From positions 3,104-14,280 of the forward strand of contig NYXF01000037.1 in NCBI GenBank assembly GCA_002685455.1: 11,177 nt of DNA, read 5' to 3'. The DNA is from Porticoccus sp. (lineage in GTDB: Bacteria > Pseudomonadota > Gammaproteobacteria > Pseudomonadales > Porticoccaceae). Positions 5,419 to 11,177 of this stretch are shown one piece after another (position 1 is the first letter of the stretch; each line of letters opens with the position of its first letter). The notes under the pieces were generated by a model. The model searched no databases, was not told the DNA's origin, and was given only the letters and a program-made list of their open reading frames with translations. The translations under genes were made by a program, and so were the position numbers.

Positions 5419-8142
5419 TTAATGAGCTTCGTCCCAGTTTTTTCCAGACCCAAAATCGACGACTAAGGGTACATTAAGCCTTACAATCCCTGACATACGC
5501 TCAACTAATCCCTCTCTAATAATATCTTCTTCATCTTCTAGAACTTCTAATACAAGCTCATCATGAACTTGCATTATTATTTTTGATTTTAATTTTTTAT
5601 TGGATATCCATTTATCGATATCAATCATTGCTAATTTAATTATATCTGCTGCTGTACCCTGCATGGGGGCGTTGATAGCTGTTCTTTCTGCTGCCTGTCG
5701 TCTCATTCCATTACTAGAGTTTATTTCAGGTAAATAAAGTCGGCGGCCGAATAAAGTTTCTACATAGCCTTTTTCAGATGCACTCTTTCGAGTGTTATTC
5801 ATATAACACTTAACATCAGGATACCGACTAAAATACTTATCTATATATTCCTGAGCTTTATGTCTGCCAATATTTAGCTGTCGCCCTAAACCGAATGACG
5901 ACATACCATATATTAATCCAAAATTGATTGCTTTTGCGCTCCTTCGCTGATCTCTTGAAACTCGACACAAATCTACACCAAATACCTCTGCCGCAGTTGC
6001 TTTATGAACATCCAAACCCTTTAAAAAAGCGTTTGTCAATCCCTGGTCAGATGATAAATGAGCCATTATTCGGAGCTCTATTTGTGAATAGTCAGCGGCT
6101 ATTATCTTATTACCCTCTGGGGCTATAAATGCTTGTCTGATTCTTCTTCCTTCAGCTGTCCGGATCGGTATATTTTGTAAATTAGGGTCTGATGAAGAGA
6201 GCCTACCAGTTGCAGTTATCGCCTGATGATATGACGTATGAACCCTACCGGTGATTGGGCTGATCATCTGTGGGAGCTTATCTGTATAGGTAGATTTTAA
6301 TTTTGATAAGGTACGATGCTCTAACAATATTTTAGGTAAAGGATAATCTATTGCTAGTTCAGTCAAAACCTCTTCTTTAGTAGATGGAGCTCCCTTCGCA
6401 GTTTTCTTTATAACTGGGATTTTAAGCTTTTCAAACAAAATCTCCCCCAGTTGCTTTGGGGAGGCTAAATTGAATTTTTCCCCAGCTAACTCATAAGCCT
6501 CATCCTCTATTTTTACTAACTTCTTAGACAGCTCTCTGGTGTGCTCATAAAGTAATTTATCATCTATTAGTGCTCCATTTCTCTCAATAGAGGACAGCAC
6601 TGGTAATAATGGAATTTCGATATCATTAAATACTTTTAACAAATCTGCTTGCTTTTTTAATAGGGGATATATCCTTTGATGGAGTCTGAAAGTTATATCA
6701 GCGTCTTCAGCCGCATAAGGAGCTGCAACATCTATAGGAATTTGGTTAAAAGTAAGCTGTCCGACCCCTTTCCCAGCAACGTCCTCGAAGCTTGTAGTTT
6801 TTACGTTTAGATACTTCAAAGCCAGTGTATCCATATCATGTCTACTGCCAATAGAATTGAATACATATGATTCAAGCATAGTGTCAAACTTGATTCCTGA
6901 TAAAAAAATTCCATAATTTTTTAGAACGTTTGTATCATATTTGAGATTTTGGCCTAATTTGAATATTAAAGGGTCTTCAAGAATCGGTTTTAATTTTTTT
7001 AAAGTTTTCTCGCAGTTCAATTGAACCGGTGCGTCAAGATAATCATGTCCTAATGGTATGTACACTGCTTTATAAGGCTCAGTAGCAAAAGATAAACCAA
7101 CAATTTTAGCTTCTATATAATTTAAACTTGTTGTTTCAGCATCGAATGAAAAATATTTAACCGATTTAAGTTTTTCCAACAATTCCTCTAACTCAATATC
7201 TTTATATATAATACGATAGTCAATATTTATAAGATCTGAGCTTAGTTTTATATCCGAAATATGTGCGTTTATTGATAGCTCATTAATCCATGTTTTTAAT
7301 TCAAGTTTTTTAAACCAATAAAGTAGCTCTTGATCATTTTTTTTTCTGTTAACAAAGCTACTTAGAGTTCGGCTAAGCTCAACATCTGTTTTAATTGTTG
7401 CTAACTTATAAGACAAATCTGCTAAATCTTTATGCTCCATCATTTTTTCTGATATTTTTTTTGAACCACGAAATTCTAATGTGGAAATTCTATCGATGTC
7501 ACTATATATAGCATCAAGCCCACCAATTCCTTGCAATAGTGCTAATGCTGTTTTTTCGCCGACACCAGGTACTCCAGGAATATTGTCTGATTTATCACCG
7601 ACAAGTGCTAAGTAATCAACAATTAACTCTGGTGGTATCCCAAACTTGTCAACGACGCCCTGTCGATCCATAAATGAATTTGTCATTGTATTAATTAAGC
7701 TTATATATGGGCTAACTAACTGAGCCATATCTTTATCGCCAGTAGAGATTATTACAAATCTCTTTTCTGCTGCTGCTCTTAATGCTAGCGTTCCTATGAC
7801 ATCGTCTGCTTCTACTCCTTTTTCAATAAGGATTGGCAGACCCATTGCTTCTATAATTTTATGAATTGGTTCTATTTGTGATCTTAAATCATCAGGCATG
7901 GGAGGTCTTTGTGACTTATAATCTGTATAAAGATCATCTCTAAAAGTTTTACCTTTTGCGTCGAAAACCAGAACAACTGGGCTATCCGGATAATCCTTAA
8001 TCATTCTCCGTATCATTGCTATGACCCCCTTAACGGCACCTGTCGGTTGACCAGAGGTGGTTGTAAGTGGAGGCAAAGCATGGAATGCTCTATAAAGGTA
8101 GGACGAACCATCTACCAAAATTAGCGGCGTATCATTAACCAT
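5419..8142 (-). CDS. polA: DNA polymerase I
   Basis: A repair and Okazaki-fragment polymerase carrying 5' nuclease, 3' proofreading exonuclease and polymerase domains. The 907 residues are complete and very close to the E. coli enzyme. The 5' nuclease domain (1-~290) shows VDGSSYLYRAF, VFDAKGKTFRD (D61), VEADDV (111-115), STGDKDMA (D136, D138) and GDKSDNIPG. The proofreading domain (~325-510) keeps all four metal ligands: D334 and E336 (FDAET), D403 (LKYD) and D480 (AAEDAD), so proofreading should be active. The polymerase domain has motif A ADYSQIELR (D684), motif B RRSAKAINFGLIYG (K737, F741, Y745) and motif C QVHDELV (D861). It lies 29 bases after znuA with no terminator between. No Shine-Dalgarno-like sequence precedes the ATG, and a TATAAT ends 8 bases before it, so translation may be leaderless. 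Confidence 0.98.
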   Translation of the reverse strand: MVNDTPLILVDGSSYLYRAFHALPPLTTTSGQPTGAVKGVIAMIRRMIKDYPDSPVVLVFDAKGKTFRDDLYTDYKSQRPPMPDDLRSQIEPIHKIIEAMGLPILIEKGVEADDVIGTLALRAAAEKRFVIISTGDKDMAQLVSPYISLINTMTNSFMDRQGVVDKFGIPPELIVDYLALVGDKSDNIPGVPGVGEKTALALLQGIGGLDAIYSDIDRISTLEFRGSKKISEKMMEHKDLADLSYKLATIKTDVELSRTLSSFVNRKKNDQELLYWFKKLELKTWINELSINAHISDIKLSSDLINIDYRIIYKDIELEELLEKLKSVKYFSFDAETTSLNYIEAKIVGLSFATEPYKAVYIPLGHDYLDAPVQLNCEKTLKKLKPILEDPLIFKLGQNLKYDTNVLKNYGIFLSGIKFDTMLESYVFNSIGSRHDMDTLALKYLNVKTTSFEDVAGKGVGQLTFNQIPIDVAAPYAAEDADITFRLHQRIYPLLKKQADLLKVFNDIEIPLLPVLSSIERNGALIDDKLLYEHTRELSKKLVKIEDEAYELAGEKFNLASPKQLGEILFEKLKIPVIKKTAKGAPSTKEEVLTELAIDYPLPKILLEHRTLSKLKSTYTDKLPQMISPITGRVHTSYHQAITATGRLSSSDPNLQNIPIRTAEGRRIRQAFIAPEGNKIIAADYSQIELRIMAHLSSDQGLTNAFLKGLDVHKATAAEVFGVDLCRVSRDQRRSAKAINFGLIYGMSSFGLGRQLNIGRHKAQEYIDKYFSRYPDVKCYMNNTRKSASEKGYVETLFGRRLYLPEINSSNGMRRQAAERTAINAPMQGTAADIIKLAMIDIDKWISNKKLKSKIIMQVHDELVLEVLEDEEDIIREGLVERMSGIVRLNVPLVVDFGSGKNWDEAH

Positions 8143-8150
8143 ATATGTCT

Positions 8151-8156
8151 ATTATA
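8151..8156 (-). promoter_or_regulatory. Putative -10 element for polA
   Basis: A perfect TATAAT on the minus strand (8156-8151) sits in the 29-base znuA-polA gap. The best -35 candidates 16-18 bases upstream (TAAAGT region) are poor. Transcription would begin about 7 bases after the box, within a few bases of the polA ATG at 8142, leaving almost no leader. AT-richness makes a chance match possible. Confidence 0.4.
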
Positions 8157-8171
8157 CTCTTGAATAAGTTT

Positions 8172-9092
8172 TTACTTTAGACACTCTACGACTGTTTCTG
8201 AAAATTTACCAAGAAATTCTATATAACTATTTTTTTTCAAAGGAATATCATGCCCCATTAAGTCCAATTTTCTAGAGCTTATATCAAACTTTTCAGCTAA
8301 CTGGTTTGCTGATTTACTGCTATGCTGTGGATCTGTAAAAATACATGAGGTTTTATCGCTCAACCTATTGAGTTTACCCTTATGTTTAGCACTCGAGGAT
8401 ATATCGTCTGTTAAATCAATTACACCTAATTGATTAAGGCCGTAATGATCAACAAAGTGTCGATATCCATCATGCGCCACCAAAAATCCTTTTTTCTCAA
8501 CTTCTTTCAGCCTATCACCAATAAGTTTGTCTAGAGATTTCATAGATGATTTAAAGTTATTTGTATTTTTATCAAAGGTTATTTTATTTTCAGGATATAT
8601 TTTTCCAAGAGAATTATTAATTACTGTGACAATTTTGATAGCGTTTCTCGGACTTAACCATATATGAGGATCTCTATAGTCATGGACATCCTCAGAAATT
8701 ATCAGCTCACCTTTATGCTCTTCGTGATGATGATGGTGATGGTGATGCTTACTAAAAGACGAAGGCCAATGTAAACCACTTACACCCATAAGTTTAATTG
8801 CATTTAGCGAACCATGGTTATTTACCGCTTTAGATATACCGCTCTCGAGTGTAGGGCCCACCCAAAAAAATACATCAGATTCTTTTATTAGCTTAATATC
8901 AGAAAATCTAAGCTGATAATCATGCGGTGAAACACTGCCAGGTAGTAATATCTGTACTGGAATCTCATCACCTACAACAGATTTTACTAACATAGCCACC
9001 GGTCTTATAGAAGTTGATACTTTAGTGGTTTGTAACGCAAATGAAGGGCTCGATATAAATAAAAATAATGCTAATATGTGGTATTTGAGCAT
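8172..9092 (-). CDS. znuA: High-affinity zinc ABC transporter, periplasmic binding protein ZnuA
   Basis: A cluster A-I (ZnuA/TroA-like) solute-binding protein that captures Zn2+ in the periplasm for ZnuBC. The 306-residue precursor has a signal peptide with likely cleavage after SFA (residue 19). Likely zinc ligands are H57 (SPHDYQL), H143 (DPHIWLSP) and H207 (VAHDGYRHF). Between lobes is the His-rich loop typical of zinc, not manganese, binders: eight consecutive His at 116-123, then EEH. C250 and C304 match the disulfide pair of E. coli ZnuA. A strong GAGGA ribosome site sits 8 bases before the ATG. The gene diverges from zur-znuC-znuB, and a Zur-box-like palindrome covers its -10 element. 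polA follows directly on the same strand. Confidence 0.97.
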   Translation of the reverse strand: MLKYHILALFLFISSPSFALQTTKVSTSIRPVAMLVKSVVGDEIPVQILLPGSVSPHDYQLRFSDIKLIKESDVFFWVGPTLESGISKAVNNHGSLNAIKLMGVSGLHWPSSFSKHHHHHHHHEEHKGELIISEDVHDYRDPHIWLSPRNAIKIVTVINNSLGKIYPENKITFDKNTNNFKSSMKSLDKLIGDRLKEVEKKGFLVAHDGYRHFVDHYGLNQLGVIDLTDDISSSAKHKGKLNRLSDKTSCIFTDPQHSSKSANQLAEKFDISSRKLDLMGHDIPLKKNSYIEFLGKFSETVVECLK

Positions 9093-9115
9093 TTTTTAAT
9101 TCCTCTTAAATTGTC

Positions 9116-9138
9116 AAAATGTTGTATTATATGAGATG
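9116..9138 (-). promoter_or_regulatory. Zur box covering the znuA promoter
   Basis: An imperfect palindrome centred on 9127: the left half AAAATGTTGTA (9116-9126) matches the gammaproteobacterial Zur-box half GAAATGTTATA at 9 of 11 positions, and the right half (9128-9138) matches at 6 of 11. The consensus is from memory. A perfect minus-strand TATAAT (9131-9126) lies inside it and would be the znuA -10, about 34 bases before the ATG. Bound Zn-Zur would therefore block RNA polymerase. Confidence 0.6.
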
Positions 9139-9212
9139 GTTTGTATCTGATTATATTCATCAGTTAAAAATTAGTAGGTGCACAGATATTTTTTATTTAC
9201 TAAATTTAAAAA

Positions 9213-9235
9213 ATGATGCTACATTATAACATAAC
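9213..9235 (+). promoter_or_regulatory. Zur box covering the zur-znuC-znuB promoter
   Basis: A palindrome centred on 9224: the inner halves TGCTACA (9217-9223) and TATAACA (9225-9231) are near inverted copies, with 5 of 7 pairs matching. The right half TATAACATAAC matches the Zur consensus half TATAACATTTC at 9 of 11 positions. The plus-strand TATAAC at 9225-9230 is a plausible -10, putting the transcript start near 9237, about 16 bases before the zur ATG. No good -35 is seen. Together with the box at 9116-9138 it would let Zur repress both divergent arms, including zur itself. Confidence 0.65.
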
Positions 9236-9252
9236 TAAATTTGGTAAAATCC

Positions 9253-9753
9253 ATGCTAACATATTCGCGTCTTGCATATAAAGATCATGATCACGACCAG
9301 TGTATTGTAACTGCTGTAAAGAGAGCTGAGACGCTGTGCGAAAAAAGAAAAGTTCGGTTTACCCCATTAAGAGAGTACGTTTTTAAAGTCATCTGGTCTA
9401 GCCATCAACCTATTGGCGCTTACGATATTGTTGATAATTTAGCTTTGAATGTTAATACAGGGAAGCGGATCAAAGCTCCCTCAGTATATCGAGCTCTAGA
9501 ATTTCTTACAAAAATTCAACTAGTTCATCGTATAAGCACATTAAATGCATACATAGGTAGATCGTTCCCTGAAAAAATATATGATAATTTTTTTCTTATC
9601 TGTCGTATTTGTCATGTAACAGCTGAGTGCAGTACCGACAAAATTAATAATATTATTGAGCATACAGCTGAACGAACAGGGTTTAAAGTTGAACAACAAG
9701 TAGTCGAAATAATTGGTTTGTGCCCCGATTGTAAGCTGAAAAATAAATCATGA
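9253..9753 (+). CDS. zur: Zinc uptake regulator Zur (Fur family)
   Basis: A Fur-family repressor that binds DNA when loaded with zinc and shuts off zinc import. The winged-helix half contains VRFTPLREYVFKVIW and APSVYRALEFL, very like E. coli and Pseudomonas Zur. The C-terminal half carries the structural zinc cysteines CRIC and CPDC. Starting at the ATG at 9253 gives 166 residues, and its beginning (LTYSRLAYKDHDHDQC) resembles Pseudomonas Zur. An in-frame TTG at 9241 would add only four residues and has no ribosome site. Neither start has a good Shine-Dalgarno; GGT lies about 8 bases before the ATG. Its stop overlaps the znuC start (ATGA), indicating translational coupling. It should repress its own operon and znuA through the two palindromes upstream. 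Confidence 0.95.
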   Translation: MLTYSRLAYKDHDHDQCIVTAVKRAETLCEKRKVRFTPLREYVFKVIWSSHQPIGAYDIVDNLALNVNTGKRIKAPSVYRALEFLTKIQLVHRISTLNAYIGRSFPEKIYDNFFLICRICHVTAECSTDKINNIIEHTAERTGFKVEQQVVEIIGLCPDCKLKNKS

Positions 9754-10523
9754 ATGCACCGCTAATTAAACTTGATAACATTAGTAAATATCATAATACT
9801 AAGGAAACGCTCTCCTCGGTAAATCTAACAATAAATCCAGGTCAAATCATCACACTCATTGGTCCAAATGGAGCTGGGAAAACAACACTTGTTAAGGTTC
9901 TACTTAATCTAGTAGAAATCGATAAAGGTAAAGTTTTTCGTTCACCCAACTTGCGAATTGGCTATATGCCCCAAAAACTTCATATCGACTCAACCCTACC
10001 AATTACTCTAGGCAGATTTTTAAAGTTAACCGAAAAAAATCTTGAAATATGTAATGATATTCTAGAAGAAATTAATATTACTCATCTAATGAAGTGCCCG
10101 CTATCCTCATTATCAGGGGGTGAAATGCAAAGAGCTTTATTAGCTCGTGCAATTTTAGGTAAACCAAACTTTTTAGTCCTTGATGAGCCTGTGCAAGGTG
10201 TCGATGTTGCCGGTCAAGAAGCACTCTACAAACTTATAGATGATCTTCATAAAAAGTTAAACTGTGCAATATTAATGGTTTCTCATGACCTACATCTAGT
10301 CATGTCCTCAACGAATGAGGTTTTATGTTTGAATAATCACGTATGCTGCCATGGTCGGCCTGATCAGGTTAGCAAAAACCCAGCATTTATAAAACTTTTT
10401 GGTGAAAACACTAATACTTTCAGTACATACACGCATCGACACAATCATCAACACGGGTTACATGGAACAGTAGAACCAAATAGCTCATCTGAGCTAAATA
10501 AAAATGGATGCAGCCATGATTGA
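9750..10523 (+). CDS. znuC: Zinc ABC transporter ATP-binding protein ZnuC
   Basis: The cytoplasmic ATPase that powers ZnuB-mediated zinc import. In 257 residues it has Walker A GPNGAGKT (38-45), the ABC signature LSGGE (121-125), Walker B FLVLDEP (141-147), the D-loop region QGVDVAGQ and the switch His (H179 in VSHDLHLV). The segment IGYMPQKLHIDSTLP is characteristic of ZnuC. The C-terminus has a His-rich stretch, THRHNHQHGLHG (228-239), followed by a tail ending CSHD. E. coli ZnuC has a similar His-rich end, so this is a family trait. The ATG overlaps the zur stop by one base in ATGA, and the end overlaps the znuB start, so zur-znuC-znuB form one tightly coupled operon. Confidence 0.97.
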   Translation: MNAPLIKLDNISKYHNTKETLSSVNLTINPGQIITLIGPNGAGKTTLVKVLLNLVEIDKGKVFRSPNLRIGYMPQKLHIDSTLPITLGRFLKLTEKNLEICNDILEEINITHLMKCPLSSLSGGEMQRALLARAILGKPNFLVLDEPVQGVDVAGQEALYKLIDDLHKKLNCAILMVSHDLHLVMSSTNEVLCLNNHVCCHGRPDQVSKNPAFIKLFGENTNTFSTYTHRHNHQHGLHGTVEPNSSSELNKNGCSHD

Positions 10524-11177
10524 CGTTCTTTTGTACGCAATACTTGCAGGTATAGGTGTTGCGTTGATAACTGGTCCTCTTGGTACATTTATCGTTTGGC
10601 GTCGTATGGCATACTTCGGTGATACACTGGCGCATACATCGCTATTAGGTATAGCATTGGGTTTAATTTTTTCGTTAAATCCAACAGTGTCTGTTATCTT
10701 AACTTGTCTCGCATTCGCATTAGTATTAGTTGGATTTGAGCAAAAGAAGGACCTTGCTTCTGATACCTTACTTGGAATACTATCACACACATCTTTAGCA
10801 TGCGGGCTAGTTGTAATGACTTTTATGCCGGATGTAAAGGTAGACTTGATGAGTCTTTTATTTGGAGATCTCTTAACCGTCAATTTTAGTGATGTAACTA
10901 CGATATATATTATTTCTAGTTTTACATTACTATTGTTGGTGAAAATATGGAACCCACTACTAGCAATAACTATTGATGAGGATTTAGGTAGAACTGAAGG
11001 TGTAAAATTTAAATCAGTTCAAATTATATTCATGCTTATTATTGCGCTAGTAATTGCTGTTGCTATGAAAGTGGTTGGAGTGCTTTTGATAACCTCACTA
11101 CTTATCATTCCGGCAGCAACAGCGAGAAATTACTCACAAACACCTGAGCAAATGGCTATTTTTGCAAGTCTAATAGG
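10516..11177 (+). CDS. znuB: Zinc ABC transporter permease ZnuB (partial, runs off the window)
   Basis: An integral inner-membrane permease of the ABC-3 metal family that forms the zinc channel with ZnuC. The frame is open from 10516 to the edge (220 codons plus two bases); the C-terminal part lies beyond the window. The start MIDVLLYAILAGIGVALITG and the following VWRRMAYFGDTLAHTSLLG are typical of ZnuB. Several hydrophobic membrane segments follow, including VVGVLLITSLLIIPAATAR, which is highly conserved in the family. An ATG at 10516 overlaps znuC by 8 bases and has GGA about 7 bases upstream. An in-frame ATG at 10504 (MDAAMIDV) would overlap by 20 bases and has a poorer ribosome site, so the later start is preferred. 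Confidence 0.95.
   Translation, partial: MIDVLLYAILAGIGVALITGPLGTFIVWRRMAYFGDTLAHTSLLGIALGLIFSLNPTVSVILTCLAFALVLVGFEQKKDLASDTLLGILSHTSLACGLVVMTFMPDVKVDLMSLLFGDLLTVNFSDVTTIYIISSFTLLLLVKIWNPLLAITIDEDLGRTEGVKFKSVQIIFMLIIALVIAVAMKVVGVLLITSLLIIPAATARNYSQTPEQMAIFASLI

Noticed and set aside
9241..9252. TTG at 9241 as the zur start.
   Set aside because: It adds only four residues, lacks a ribosome site, and would sit almost at the predicted transcript start. The ATG at 9253 is preferred.
10494..10883. A 129-codon open frame on the minus strand.
   Set aside because: It lies opposite znuB, which has clear permease motifs in the plus frame. The minus-strand translation is Ser/Thr/Asn-rich without a recognisable fold, so it is a shadow.

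Overview
The window is AT-rich chromosomal DNA (roughly one third G+C by eye, not computed). It most likely comes from a low-GC gammaproteobacterium, possibly marine or free-living. It is a housekeeping region: densely coding, with no insertion sequences, phage genes, CRISPR arrays, tRNA or rRNA. The protein sequences resemble Pseudomonas and E. coli relatives. From memory, the order cytochrome c4/dsbA - engB - small RNA slot - polA - znuA - zur - znuC - znuB follows the arrangement in Pseudomonas, where a few extra genes lie between polA and znuA. The serC-serA-pdxH block next to dsbA is not part of that arrangement as I remember it.

Layout. Positions 29-4526 hold five minus-strand genes, read right to left: cytochrome c4, dsbA, serC, serA, pdxH. 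The first two form a periplasmic redox pair. The last three form a biosynthetic cluster that makes phosphoserine and pyridoxal phosphate (PLP), the cofactor SerC itself uses. engB (4654-5259, plus) diverges from cytochrome c4 and converges on polA (5419-8142, minus). The 159-base gap between engB and polA holds a strong intrinsic terminator. It also appears to hold a complete small RNA gene, read in the polA direction from a sigma-E/AlgU-like promoter. This is the position of Spot 42 (spf) in E. coli and of ErsA in Pseudomonas.

From 8172 to the right edge lies a zinc-uptake locus: znuA on the minus strand, diverging from zur-znuC-znuB on the plus strand, with znuB cut by the window edge. The znuA-zur gap holds two Zur-box-like palindromes. 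Each covers a plausible -10 element of one of the divergent promoters, so Zur would repress both arms when zinc is plentiful. polA starts only 29 bases after znuA, with no terminator between them.

I did not find a new multi-gene system. The best lead is the small RNA between polA and engB. Further items are the SerC/SerA subfamilies with altered residues, the CSHC active site of DsbA, and a polA start that may be leaderless.
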